Of a stretch of 64,000 nucleotides of DNA, positions 53,332 to 62,396 are shown in pieces (the first letter of the stretch is position 1; each line of letters opens with the position of its first letter). The notes beneath the pieces were generated by a model, which did no database searches, was not told the origin of the DNA, and was given only the letters and a program-made list of their open reading frames with translations. Source of the stretch: Leptolyngbya sp. FACHB-261 (GTDB lineage Bacteria; Cyanobacteriota; Cyanobacteriia; FACHB-261); NCBI RefSeq assembly GCF_014696065.1, contig NZ_JACJPL010000027.1, positions 558,001-622,000 on the forward strand, written 5' to 3'. The translations under genes and the position numbers were made by a program.

Positions 53332-53817
53332 ATATATCAAGCACGCACTGAATTTCGAAAACTAACTAGACAATTAGAGCAGAAATACACAACATCGTTA
53401 TTTGACAAACGACTTGAAGTATATCCAGTTCTCTTCAAGGCACTCAATGACTTCAACAATGTAATTGAGTATGATTCTCCGAGTAAGCAACACCTCGTTG
53501 AACTTCAGAAGCAATACGACACTTGGATTTCTTCTCACGCTATTCTGCTGACTCCAACGACAGCCCAAGTAGTCTGGGGCTATCATAACTACTTGATTGA
53601 CTTGCTAGAGCAGCATCATGACATTCCCCTACCCCAAGAGCGCTGGGTCGAGATCAGAAATATACAGATTGTTATTACTAAGTTTTTACGGTCAGAGATA
53701 GGTGTATTTGACACAACAGCAGCCGGTATCCCTGACCTTGAAAAGCCTTATGTTAAAATGATAATCGACAAGTTGCATCAAAGCTCGAAGAAAATTCGCA
53801 GTCGATTTGGTTATTGA
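53263..53817 (+). CDS. Membrane-anchored helical protein, unknown
   Basis: A 184-residue protein with one N-terminal membrane helix (LLIAIVSGLITLLASSLVAI), then a basic coiled coil (YQARTEFRKLTRQLEQKYTT) and a helical cytosolic domain (DKRLEVYPVLFKALNDFNNV, YHNYLIDLLEQHHDIPLPQE). ATG 53263 starts directly before the membrane helix; a GTG at 53155 is a weak alternative. Same overall plan as the cassette 2 product. It is followed by attC 3, so it probably belongs to a cassette. No family is recognised. Confidence 0.65.
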   Translation: MKPELLIAIVSGLITLLASSLVAIYQARTEFRKLTRQLEQKYTTSLFDKRLEVYPVLFKALNDFNNVIEYDSPSKQHLVELQKQYDTWISSHAILLTPTTAQVVWGYHNYLIDLLEQHHDIPLPQERWVEIRNIQIVITKFLRSEIGVFDTTAAGIPDLEKPYVKMIIDKLHQSSKKIRSRFGY

Positions 53818-53888
53818 AGAGTTCGTTAGCAAACACTATACATTGAGGAGAATAAACTTGAGTAATAAAATCAGACAAAACAATCGTA

Positions 53889-53975
53889 GCCTAACACCGC
53901 GCTGCACAGAAACATCCAAAAATCGTTGACTGAGTTTCAGAGGTTATCTGCGTCCAGTTAGCTTAAGCGTTAGGC
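53889..53975 (+). other. Integron attC site 3
   Basis: R'' GCCTAAC (53889-53895) and R' GTTAGGC (53969-53975) are exact complements, 87 bases overall, with the classical ending TTAAGCGTTAGGC. The L boxes are less regular (GCTGCACAG on the left, CCAGTTAGC on the right), so the fold is weaker than at sites 1 and 2. The ankyrin gene starts 30 bases after R'. Confidence 0.65.
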
Positions 53976-54005
53976 GTATTTGCTAATTGCATCTTAATTG
54001 AAACT

Positions 54006-55709
54006 ATGCAGATTCATGATTGCGTGAAACGGGGAGACATTGCAGGAGTAGCACGCCAGCTCGCTAATGGTATTGATGTTAATGCTGTAGAGCAATATTC
54101 CTTGCAGACCCCATTAATGTGTGCAGTAATCAGTGCAGATGCAGATACCGACATGCTTCGGTTCCTTGCAAGAAACGGTGCTAATGTCAACGCGGCTGGC
54201 GGAGAATTTCAACAAACCGTGCTTAGCTTAGCAGTGCAATCAGGAAACCTTGATAAAGTTCGGTTCCTTCTAGATGTTGGCTCGAACATCCACTGCCGAA
54301 GACCGAATGGCTATAGTGCATTGATTGATGCTATGTATGATCGAAACATTTCAAAAGCTGCAAACTTAATACCCATTTTGAATTTATTAATTGAGAGGGG
54401 TGCCAAAGTCAATCGTGTCAACGGTAATGGAGAGTCTGCGCTTGAAGTTGCCTCAAGAGTAGGAAGATTTGATGCTGTCAAGGTTTTACTAGCCGCAGGC
54501 GCCGATCCCACTCAACTAGAATGGACTGGGTTAATGCATGAAATTGCCCTAGGAAGTCTAGATGGGGTAAAGGCTTTACTGGATCAAGATGCTGATCTTT
54601 CTGCGCGTGACCGTTGCGACAGAACGCCCTGGCTCTTAAGCCTTCAAGTAGGCGACTTGGATAAGGCAAAGTTACTCCTTCTATCAGGAGCAGATCCAAG
54701 TGATTGGGCACCTTGTGGAAAGTTAACACTGATGTACCCTATCGAGCATAACAGGGCTGACATCCTAGAGTGGTTGATTGAAGAAGGATTTGATATCGAA
54801 GCTACCGCTGGCTGCGATATTACCCCTCTCATGATGGCAGCAGAATACGGTGCTACTGACTGCGTAGATGTCCTTCTTAGAAATGGTGCCAATCCATCGC
54901 GTGTCAATATTTCAGGTGAAACAGCGATTAAAATCGCTAGTGATATTCCAATTGTAAGGATGCTCGTTCAAGCAGGCGAAGATTTGAGTGATATTAGTGA
55001 TGAGGCTCGTCAGCTTCTTTTAGGAGTTGGTGGTCAAGACCTGCAAGTGTCACAGGAGCAGTACTTAGCGGGAAGATATCGGAGATTTGGTAACAAGAAT
55101 CCAGAACTAATGGAAGTCGATTTCTGGAAGGCAATGATTCGTTGCAATAGGCCTGCATATGTAGCACGAGACAGCTTCGCTCAAACAAATAACTGTAATG
55201 AGCCAGTATGGGGCTACCAACGATTTGGCAGAACAATTACAGAGTTGCCGGACGGAAGAATCGTTGAAATAGCTGGTGAGCATGAAGACTACTATGACTC
55301 TAACTTCTGTATATATAACGATGTTGTAGTTTATCAGAGTGACGATACTTTTAAGATTTTTGGTTATCCTAAGAATATCTTTCCTCCAACTGACTTCCAT
55401 ACTGCGACATTAGTTGGAAATCATATATATATCATTGGAAATTTAGGCTACCAAAACGAGAGAATCCATAATGAAACACCAGTTTATCGGCTTTACTGTG
55501 ACACATTCAGAATAGAAAAGATTGAAACTACTGGAGATAAACCCGGATGGATTAGTCGGCATAAGGCTTACTACAAAGAGTCAGCTAAAATATATGTCAC
55601 CGGCGGTAAGATTGCCACCATGATGAGCGGCAAGGAGAAATATATTGAAAACTCTGTGAATTACACTTTGGACTTGACGAACTTAAGCTGGAGTCACATA
55701 GATGCTTAA
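54006..55709 (+). CDS. Cassette-borne ankyrin-repeat protein with C-terminal Kelch-like region
   Basis: A 567-residue protein. Residues 1-330 hold about nine ankyrin repeats, such as TPLMCAVISADADTDMLRFL, TVLSLAVQSGNLDKVRFLLD, SALEVASRVGRFDAVKVLLA and TPLMMAAEYGATDCVDVLLR. Residues about 390-567 are beta-rich with Kelch/propeller-like strands (ITELPDGRIVEIAGEHEDYY, FHTATLVGNHIYIIGNLGY, AKIYVTGGKI). No signal peptide or catalytic motif. It lies directly downstream of attC 3. A protein-binding role is inferred from the repeats. Confidence 0.8.
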   Translation: MQIHDCVKRGDIAGVARQLANGIDVNAVEQYSLQTPLMCAVISADADTDMLRFLARNGANVNAAGGEFQQTVLSLAVQSGNLDKVRFLLDVGSNIHCRRPNGYSALIDAMYDRNISKAANLIPILNLLIERGAKVNRVNGNGESALEVASRVGRFDAVKVLLAAGADPTQLEWTGLMHEIALGSLDGVKALLDQDADLSARDRCDRTPWLLSLQVGDLDKAKLLLLSGADPSDWAPCGKLTLMYPIEHNRADILEWLIEEGFDIEATAGCDITPLMMAAEYGATDCVDVLLRNGANPSRVNISGETAIKIASDIPIVRMLVQAGEDLSDISDEARQLLLGVGGQDLQVSQEQYLAGRYRRFGNKNPELMEVDFWKAMIRCNRPAYVARDSFAQTNNCNEPVWGYQRFGRTITELPDGRIVEIAGEHEDYYDSNFCIYNDVVVYQSDDTFKIFGYPKNIFPPTDFHTATLVGNHIYIIGNLGYQNERIHNETPVYRLYCDTFRIEKIETTGDKPGWISRHKAYYKESAKIYVTGGKIATMMSGKEKYIENSVNYTLDLTNLSWSHIDA

Positions 55710-55836
55710 CCAACATTTGCACCACACGGCAACAAAGATTTAGATATCTTGACGGCTCTACACTCGATCAACAAGCGTTTGCTCGACTACAATTCGAAGT
55801 ATCCATCAGTGGCGAGCTGTCAGGTGTAGCGTCAAT

Positions 55837-56145
55837 ATGGAGAACTTTGAGAAGAATGCGCTGAAACTGAGATTAAAGCGCTATAACAAGATCCGCGACA
55901 CCATGTGGAGCGGGATGCACTGGCATGATTGGATAGAACCTATAGGGCTGGTCATTTTCATGTGCTTCTACATAGGTTTTGAGGGCGATAAAAGTTTTGG
56001 GTGGTTTATAGCCCAGTTATTAATAATAGGTTGGGTCATGCATCAGGTGCAAAAATTGCACAGGCGCATGGACGCTCTGATCGAAGGCATAGGTAAAGAT
56101 GAGATTGAGAGACGATTGACCTCAAAATTTAGAATCGAAAACTGA
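55837..56145 (+). CDS. Small two-helix membrane protein, unknown
   Basis: A 102-residue protein: a basic N-terminal helix (LKLRLKRYNKIRDTMWSGMH), two membrane helices (IGLVIFMCFYIGFEG and WFIAQLLIIGWVMHQ) and a charged C-terminal helix (LHRRMDALIEGIGKDEIERR). It is plus-strand, like all cassette genes. A weak attC-like pair (GCTTAAC 55704, GTTTGCT 55777) lies between it and the ankyrin gene. No family is recognised. It marks the right limit of the accessory region. Confidence 0.55.
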   Translation: MENFEKNALKLRLKRYNKIRDTMWSGMHWHDWIEPIGLVIFMCFYIGFEGDKSFGWFIAQLLIIGWVMHQVQKLHRRMDALIEGIGKDEIERRLTSKFRIEN

Positions 56146-56244
56146 GGCTCCTGCAAGTTTTAAAAAGTTGCAGTCACAGCACAACATAGTCCCGAACAGA
56201 AAGCTTCAGGAAAGCCTAGCCAACCCCTTCTGTGTGAGCTAACA

Positions 56245-57471
56245 CTAATCCAACTGCAACTGAGTTGCTTTTTTCTCCGGTACCTCAATAGCTAGGGGCA
56301 GCGTCACCGTGAAGGTTGAACCAACCCCCACCTCAGAGACAAGCTGAATCTCCCCTCGCAAAAGCTTAACCAAGCGCGAGACAATCGCTAAACCTAAACC
56401 AGTGCTATTGGCAATATAGGACTTGTCGATTGCAGGAACTCGGAAATAGGGATCAAAAATGCGAGCCTGATCCTCTAACTCAATGCCAACCCCAGTATCT
56501 TTTACAGTAATCGACCAACATTGCCCCGGCTGACTTTGACAAGTTAGGGAAATAGAACCGGATTGAGTGTAGCGGATTGCATTGCTCAAAAGATTGGTGA
56601 GAATCTGCTGCAAGCGTAAGGGGTCAGTCACAACCTCCTCAGGCGCATCCTCACAGTTGACAACCAGTTCTAAATCTTTGGAACAAGCCAGAGGCTCAAC
56701 CATCTCAACGACATTATTGACCAATCCACGCACATCAGTTTGGTTAGGATGCAAACGCATTTCCCCCGCTTCGCAGCGCGAGATCTCCAGCGCATCATTG
56801 ATCAAATGTAGTAGTTGACGCCCACTATTCAGCACCCGTTGTACATGCTCTAGATTGGGAAAGGAATCTCTGACCTCAGATGCACTACGATGTGAGCGAA
56901 GAAACAGATCCGAATAGCCGATGATCGAAGTCAGAGGTGTCTTGAGCTCGTGGGCGAGGTGCGAAAGATTATCTTGATTGGCCCGAAGCAACCGGGTTAG
57001 CTCCTGATTAGTCAGAGTTAGTTGGCTCTGTAGTTGCTCCAGCTCTTTTAAGCGAGTCTCCGTATAGCTTTTGAAGCAACGGGCAATGGCCTCATCAATT
57101 ACAGCATCCGTTAAACGGATCACCCGAAAAACTTCTAGAGCGGATGCTTCCATCAAATCTGCTTCCAACATCGAAGAGATCACCGAGCGCAACAGCCGGT
57201 ATTCTCGTGCAATTTCTAAAGGCTCAAACCCCTGTTCAGCTCGCAGGATCCCGTGTTCTAAACTCGTTTCCACCAACAACTGAGTGTCGTTGCTCTCAGA
57301 CTGAGATAGCACCGTCGCTAGAGCCTGCAAAACGCGCGGCAGGCTATCTCTCACAGCTTTGTAAGGCAGAGAGTTAACACTCTCGATTTGACTATCTTGC
57401 TGGACAGCTTCGACCCAATGCTCAATGATGAGGTCACTCTTTTCTCGTAGCAATTTACTAAAATCAATCAT
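56245..57471 (-). CDS. Sensor histidine kinase with RsbRD-like N-terminal domain
   Basis: A 408-residue cytosolic kinase. The N-terminal helical domain (FSKLLREKSDLIIEHWVEAV, then VRDSLPRVLQALATVL and LEHGILRAEQGFEPLEIARE) matches the RsbRD N-terminal sensor of stressosome-type proteins. A coiled coil leads to HisKA (NLSHLAHELKTPLTSIIGYS) and HATPase (LTNLLSNAIRYTQSG, DTGVGIELEDQARIFDPYF, STGLGLAIVSRLVKLLRG). ATG 57471 is preferred over a frame extending 11 codons upstream. No response regulator is adjacent. Confidence 0.92.
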   Translation of the reverse strand: MIDFSKLLREKSDLIIEHWVEAVQQDSQIESVNSLPYKAVRDSLPRVLQALATVLSQSESNDTQLLVETSLEHGILRAEQGFEPLEIAREYRLLRSVISSMLEADLMEASALEVFRVIRLTDAVIDEAIARCFKSYTETRLKELEQLQSQLTLTNQELTRLLRANQDNLSHLAHELKTPLTSIIGYSDLFLRSHRSASEVRDSFPNLEHVQRVLNSGRQLLHLINDALEISRCEAGEMRLHPNQTDVRGLVNNVVEMVEPLACSKDLELVVNCEDAPEEVVTDPLRLQQILTNLLSNAIRYTQSGSISLTCQSQPGQCWSITVKDTGVGIELEDQARIFDPYFRVPAIDKSYIANSTGLGLAIVSRLVKLLRGEIQLVSEVGVGSTFTVTLPLAIEVPEKKATQLQLD

Positions 57472-58086
57472 GACCCATCCGCAGTCTAAAAGCAGGCAAG
57501 ACATTTCCTGCTTCAGATTAGCTTAATAACTGGCCTCGAAAAAATATGCCTGCGGACTGATTAAAAACAAAGAGATATAAGCTCCACCTCCTGACGAAAA
57601 ACATCAACACCCAGTTGAAATTATTGCCAAGCTCAGACGAAAACTCGACTGCGACAAATTATTAAATTCAAGCTGTTTTTAGAATCTAATCCAGAAGCAT
57701 GTGTTGCTACAAATAATCTTCTAGGCCGCAAGGAAATGTAGGGGAGAAAAATTCTGGAGGTCTCTTCTAGGAATCTAACAGCTAGCTATTGCTGTCACTA
57801 AGCTGAGTTGTCGTCAATTCATGACTATCCTATGACCCAACCAGTAAGCGCAGCATCTTGACATAAATGCAAATGTAGTAGAGAGCACTTTTTTGACTAC
57901 TATCGTTAAACAATCCCTAAGGTTCTCTATACCTTATCTATCTCTGGATGAGTAGACACATAATAACTATGGTGATATGGTCCCATTGTGCAGGGTCAAT
58001 GCTCTACCATTTTAGCTTCTTAATCCTAAAAAGCTAAAAGAATGAGCGCGGTGTTGCTAATTGTGGTTTAAGTCAGGAGTTAAGAA
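57472..58086. other. Intergenic region between divergent genes
   Basis: About 600 AT-rich bases; no reading frame, tRNA or clear palindrome was found. Promoters of the kinase and channel genes must lie here. Confidence 0.5.
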
Positions 58087-59838
58087 ATGCAGGAGTTCCA
58101 GGTAACACTGCAACAAATTGCGCAGGATATTGGCACGTATGTCCCTAGTATCTTAGGGGCCGTGCTCATGTTAGTGGTGGGGTGGCTACTGGCGCTGGCC
58201 CTCTCCGCACTGACTCGTGGGATTCTAAATCGCACATCAATCGATAATCGGTTGGCAGCTATGCTCACCGGCGAGTCAGGCCGCCGCTCACCTATTGAGA
58301 TCGAGAAGTGGGCCGCTACTGCCGTCTTCTACTTAGTGTTACTGCTGGTTCTGGTCGCTTGTCTCAATGTTCTTAATCTACCAGCAGTCACGACTCCTCT
58401 AACTAATCTACTCAACCAGGTCTTTGTCTTTCTGCCCAAGCTTTTGGGGGCAGGCATTTTGCTCCTGGTTGCTTGGGTATTAGCAACGGTGCTACGCCTA
58501 ATTGTTGAGCGAGCACTACGAGCAACCAATCTAGACGAACGCTTAAGTGCCCAAGCTGGCATTAATCAACCTCGTCGCTATTCTCGGCTAATTGACCCCG
58601 CCGAAACTACGCCTGCAACAACTGCGCCTGATACAACGACTCAGGTTTCAGTCAGCGAAACACTGGCTAATGCTGTCTACTGGTTTGTCTTTCTTCTCTT
58701 TCTGCCCGCGATTCTAAGCACCTTACAACTGAATGGCTTACTACAGCCTGTGCAGAATCTGCTCAATGAAATTCTGGCAATGCTGCCTAACATTCTGGCA
58801 GCTGGCATCATCCTGGTGGTGGGCTGGCTGTTAGCTCGTATTGTGCGAGGCATTGTCACGAATTTGGCAGCAGCCGTTGGTCTGGATCAGGTAGGCCGTT
58901 CAGTTGGCATGGATGCTGGGATTGGCGGGCAATCGCTCTCTGGTCTGTTGGGCATCGTGGTCTACGCGCTGATTCTGATCCCAACTGTGATTGCAGCGCT
59001 CAATGCTCTGCAAATTGCAGCCATTTCTCAGCCCGCAACCAACATGTTGAACGCCATCCTGTTGGCGATTCCTCAGATTTTCGCGGCGGCGTTGGTTTTG
59101 GGAATTGCTTATGTGGTGGGGCGCTTAGTTGCGGGTCTGGTGACGAGTATTCTCACCGGCTTTGGCTTCAATAATGTTCTGGCCTGGCTGGGTGTGACCG
59201 ACCGTCCAGCGGGTGCCGCCACTGTCAATCAGGCAGCTAGTGGCACTGCTGATGATTTGCCACCGCCGCCTTCGGTGCCCAGTACAGCACCACCAGATAC
59301 AACCACTCGAATTCAAACTACGACTCAAGTCCAGCCCCCTCAGCCGAGTGCCTATCCAGCAACCACACCGGTAAGGGTACAGACCCAAGCACCCAAAACG
59401 CCTTCAGAAATTGCGGGCACGCTGGTGTTAGTTGGCATTATGCTCTTTGCTGCGGTGGAAGCCGCTAATTTGCTAGGTTTCGTGGTGCTAACCAGTGTAG
59501 TCGCGCAGTTTATTGAGTTTGCTGGACGGGTGGTGCTGGCTCTCGTGATCTTCGCACTGGGTCTGTATCTAGCTAATCTGGCCTACACCGTGATCTGGAG
59601 CGCGCGCAGCCAACAGGCGAAATTCCTAGCTCAAGCTGCTCGGGTGGCAATTCTGATTCTGATTGGTGCCATGGCACTGCAACAGCTCGGCATCGCCAGC
59701 AGCATCGTTAATTTAGCCTTCGGCTTGCTATTTGGAGCAGTCGCAGTCGCGGTGGCTATTGCCTTTGGTCTAGGCAGCCGCGAGATTGCCGGTCGAGAGC
59801 TGAACAATTGGCTGCAAGAGTTCCGCGCCAAACAATAG
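58087..59838 (+). CDS. TM-helix-repeat mechanosensitive channel-like protein
   Basis: A 583-residue membrane protein with four copies of the conserved TM-helix unit (about residues 8-60, 95-150, 215-275 and 315-375): VPSILGAVLMLVVGWLLALA, LPKLLGAGILLLVAWVLATV, LPNILAAGIILVVGWLLARI and IPQIFAAALVLGIAYVVGRL. A Pro/Thr-rich linker (about 390-435) and a C-terminal MscS-type segment (VNLAFGLLFGAVAVAVAIAF) follow. This is the CmpX/YkkC-like group related to small-conductance mechanosensitive channels. Gating is inferred. Confidence 0.88.
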   Translation: MQEFQVTLQQIAQDIGTYVPSILGAVLMLVVGWLLALALSALTRGILNRTSIDNRLAAMLTGESGRRSPIEIEKWAATAVFYLVLLLVLVACLNVLNLPAVTTPLTNLLNQVFVFLPKLLGAGILLLVAWVLATVLRLIVERALRATNLDERLSAQAGINQPRRYSRLIDPAETTPATTAPDTTTQVSVSETLANAVYWFVFLLFLPAILSTLQLNGLLQPVQNLLNEILAMLPNILAAGIILVVGWLLARIVRGIVTNLAAAVGLDQVGRSVGMDAGIGGQSLSGLLGIVVYALILIPTVIAALNALQIAAISQPATNMLNAILLAIPQIFAAALVLGIAYVVGRLVAGLVTSILTGFGFNNVLAWLGVTDRPAGAATVNQAASGTADDLPPPPSVPSTAPPDTTTRIQTTTQVQPPQPSAYPATTPVRVQTQAPKTPSEIAGTLVLVGIMLFAAVEAANLLGFVVLTSVVAQFIEFAGRVVLALVIFALGLYLANLAYTVIWSARSQQAKFLAQAARVAILILIGAMALQQLGIASSIVNLAFGLLFGAVAVAVAIAFGLGSREIAGRELNNWLQEFRAKQ

Positions 59839-60113
59839 CTGCACATTGAACCGGCTTCGGAGACAGAGCACATCACGTCCCTATTCAGTGCTCCTCTTAA
59901 GCGCAGATGTGACTTCAGCTTGCAGTTCAGCCAGGTTCCGTTACACACAAATTAGAGGCTATTTTCCCAGGTTTCACCTGTGAGCATTAGGCGTGAGTCT
60001 TGGACGAGTGAACCTAGCTCAAAAGATTGCCAAAGATTGGGTAACGGACCTGTCTCGTCTTGCTCTTTCGTGTCCTGGCCTCGCATATTTCAGAGATTTC
60101 AGAGCTAACGACC

Positions 60114-61142
60114 ATGACGAATTCCCCTCCTCCTGATCCCCGTTCGCCTCAAAATCAGCCCATAGGATTCGATGAAGCTCTCGCCGTTTTTATTGCTCTG
60201 ACTGTCTTGGGTGGCATCTTTTTCTGGTCGATCAACCAGGGCGAACGGGGTTCTGATTTACTAGGAACTCCATTGATCTCAGCACCTGCCCCAGCTGCTT
60301 CATCAGCCATTCTGGCTCCCACAGACCCAGCAATATCTGATGTTGTGCCTGTCGATCCAACTGATGAGCTGCCGCCAGAGAATCTCGATACCACATCTCA
60401 ATTGCCGACCGTGCTGCCTATACCCGCAGGGCGATTGCCAGTTGAGCCGCGGTCGAGTCGGTACACCACTTCAGAGCAAGAGCAATCGACTGCAGTGGTA
60501 CCCGTCCCCGTTTCACCCGCCCCAGCCACGCCTGCCGTGTCAAGCTTTTCAGATGTGCCTACAGATTATTGGGCACGTTCGTTCATTGACGCTTTGGCAG
60601 TGCGCAATATCATTACCGGTTTTCCAGATGGCACATTTCGGCCCAATCAAGCAGTTACCCGCGCTGAATATGCCTCCATTCTTGAAAGGGCTTTTGGTAC
60701 TTCAGCCAGTAGCCCAACGGGTCAAGGCACAGCCAGAAGTTTCAAAGATGTTCCCAGCAATCATTGGGCAGCCAATGCCATCCGTGAGGCTGATCAAACG
60801 CAGTTCCTAAAAGGCTATCCCAATGGTGTTTTCCAGCCTGAGCAAGAGATTTCCAGAGTGCAATCTCTGATTGCTTTAGCCAATGGCCTGGGTCTATCGG
60901 CGGGCACCCCTGCGGCAACTACGGTACAGGTTTATCAAGATGCGTCCCAAATTCCAAATTACGCCACTGACAAGGTTGCTGCAGCAACTCAGGCAGAGCT
61001 AGTTGTTAACTATCCAGAGACGAATCTCCTCAAGCCTAACCAGGTGACTACTCGGGCTGATGTGGCTGCTTTCATTTACCAAGCACTAGTTCAACAGGGT
61101 AAGGCAGAAAGACTAAACTCAAACTATGTAGTCCGACCATAG
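60114..61142 (+). CDS. SLH-domain envelope protein
   Basis: A 342-residue protein with one N-terminal membrane helix (ALAVFIALTVLGGIFFWSIN), a Pro/Thr/Ser-rich linker and three S-layer homology domains: VPTDYWARSFIDALAVRNII (with GFPDGTFRPNQAVTRAEYAS), VPSNHWAANAIREADQTQFL (with GYPNGVFQPEQEISRVQSLI) and a third, more diverged one near YPETNLLKPNQVTTRADVAA. SLH domains bind pyruvylated cell-wall polymer or peptidoglycan. ATG 60114 is chosen over an upstream frame because MTNSPPPDPRS is the natural start. Confidence 0.92.
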   Translation: MTNSPPPDPRSPQNQPIGFDEALAVFIALTVLGGIFFWSINQGERGSDLLGTPLISAPAPAASSAILAPTDPAISDVVPVDPTDELPPENLDTTSQLPTVLPIPAGRLPVEPRSSRYTTSEQEQSTAVVPVPVSPAPATPAVSSFSDVPTDYWARSFIDALAVRNIITGFPDGTFRPNQAVTRAEYASILERAFGTSASSPTGQGTARSFKDVPSNHWAANAIREADQTQFLKGYPNGVFQPEQEISRVQSLIALANGLGLSAGTPAATTVQVYQDASQIPNYATDKVAAATQAELVVNYPETNLLKPNQVTTRADVAAFIYQALVQQGKAERLNSNYVVRP

Positions 61143-61317
61143 GTTCGGCCATAGGTCTCTAGTTCATTAACAGGCCAATGAACAGTAACATTGCCCTATT
61201 TTAGGCATCAAAAAAGTTTGGTTCTGGCTGAGAAATTCCATTCCTAAAAACCTTGCAGCTAGCTACAGGCTCACCTTCGATAGTCAAAGTTTTTTAAAGG
61301 ATAGTTTTCTAGAGGTT

Positions 61318-61357
61318 GTCCTCTACTACTCGACGAAGCGTTAGGGCAGTAGAGGAC
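61318..61357 (-). terminator. Hairpin after the small gene at 61370
   Basis: GTCCTCTACT (61318-61327) and AGTAGAGGAC (61348-61357) form a 10-bp stem, 12 bases downstream of the minus-strand stop. Confidence 0.55.
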
Positions 61358-61369
61358 GACTAGCCATAA

Positions 61370-61552
61370 CTACCGTTCTGGAAAGTGCTCCACCAGAAAG
61401 CGGAGACCCGCAGCGATGTCGTACCAGTGATAACGATGTGGTTCTCTTTCAAGTTGGGTATCAAGAATTTCAGCTAGAGTGCTCAGAACTTGGTGGATAC
61501 CATGCTGGTCCACTAGGTCTTGGAGCAATTTTTTGGCTTCGGGCGTAGGCAC
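61370..61552 (-). CDS. Small conserved-type protein, 60 residues
   Basis: A helical protein, EAKKLLQDLVDQHGIHQVLS then TLAEILDTQLEREPHRYHWY, starting at GTG 61552. Such short proteins are frequent in cyanobacterial genomes and have no known role. A hairpin follows the stop, supporting an independent transcript. Confidence 0.6.
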   Translation of the reverse strand: MPTPEAKKLLQDLVDQHGIHQVLSTLAEILDTQLEREPHRYHWYDIAAGLRFLVEHFPER

Positions 61553-61968
61553 TTCGTAGCTCCTGTCAGGGTAAAGCAGCAGGGAATCACTGACCCAGAA
61601 ACCTTACCAAGCCCCGAGTTGGTCAACTAGAGCATCAGGTGCTCGAATATACACCAATTAGAGCAACTTTCATCTCCTATAACTGCTCCACGAAAGCTCT
61701 CACAACTGTGGACAGAACTTGTACCAGATTAGCTGCCCCCAAGCACTCAGACCTAAAGGTCTGAGTGCTTGGACCGCCTGCAATTTTAATTCTGTCCTTG
61801 CCCTGAGTGCCCGTTCCCTGGCATTGCACCAGCCGAGCTAGCTCCAGATCGTGAATTTATTCTCAGCATGGAAAAGTTTATCTATCGGACGAAGGCAAAT
61901 TCACTCGATAGTTAGGTGCGCTTGGACAGTTCTCAGTAGAGGCTGGATAAAAATACCAGATCAAAAAA
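61553..61968. other. Intergenic region with one strong palindrome
   Basis: About 415 bases between divergent genes. A perfect 15-bp stem starting CCAAGCACTCAGACC with a TAAA loop spans 61739-61772. As no gene ends here it may be an operator, a small-RNA terminator or a REP-like element. Confidence 0.55.
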
Positions 61969-62253
61969 ATGGTTAAACAACTATACGAAACCTGTGACGA
62001 AACCCTAAGAGCGCTGCTTGAGCAATGTTTAATGACCCGCGTGCCTGCACTCGACGATCTGCCAGGCTTGGTCATTACTAGCCCCTCCCCCTGGGTAACT
62101 ACCCAACTCATGGAATACGCGGTGTACCTGTCAATTTTTCTAGAAGCGCTTGCAGGCACAACTAACGTCGCTGTTGCGGATGAAGAAGGACTACACCGCT
62201 TCAACAGCACCGAGGTTTATGTTTGGTGGCAGGCAACGTCTAGAGCAGCCTAG
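61969..62253 (+). CDS. Small unknown protein, 94 residues
   Basis: The protein reads MVKQLYETCDETLRALLEQC, then a hydrophobic helix TTQLMEYAVYLSIFLEALAG and an end VYVWWQATSRAA. No motif or family is seen. Support comes from its open frame, the ATG and the perfect terminator placed just after it. Confidence 0.5.
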   Translation: MVKQLYETCDETLRALLEQCLMTRVPALDDLPGLVITSPSPWVTTQLMEYAVYLSIFLEALAGTTNVAVADEEGLHRFNSTEVYVWWQATSRAA

Positions 62254-62287
62254 GTCTTAGAGCTTAGACCTAAAAGCTGAGAGCTAA

Positions 62288-62335
62288 ATACCTTGAGCCC
62301 GATGCTGAGCAAGTTCAGCATCGGGCTCAAGGTAT
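62288..62335. terminator. Bidirectional terminator, perfect 21-bp stem
   Basis: ATACCTTGAGCCCGATGCTG begins a perfect 21-bp stem with a GCAAGT loop, between the convergent small gene and alaS. Confidence 0.88.
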
Positions 62336-62396
62336 ATCAGGTTCAAACTATTCAGGGGTCTCAGGTTCCCCTTTGGTCAGGACCTAGGCCAGCTAA

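Noticed and set aside
48030-56150. Tn7-like or CRISPR-associated transposon
   Set aside because: No transposase, tnsC/tniQ or cas12k-like gene is present, and no inverted set of the left repeats was found on the right.
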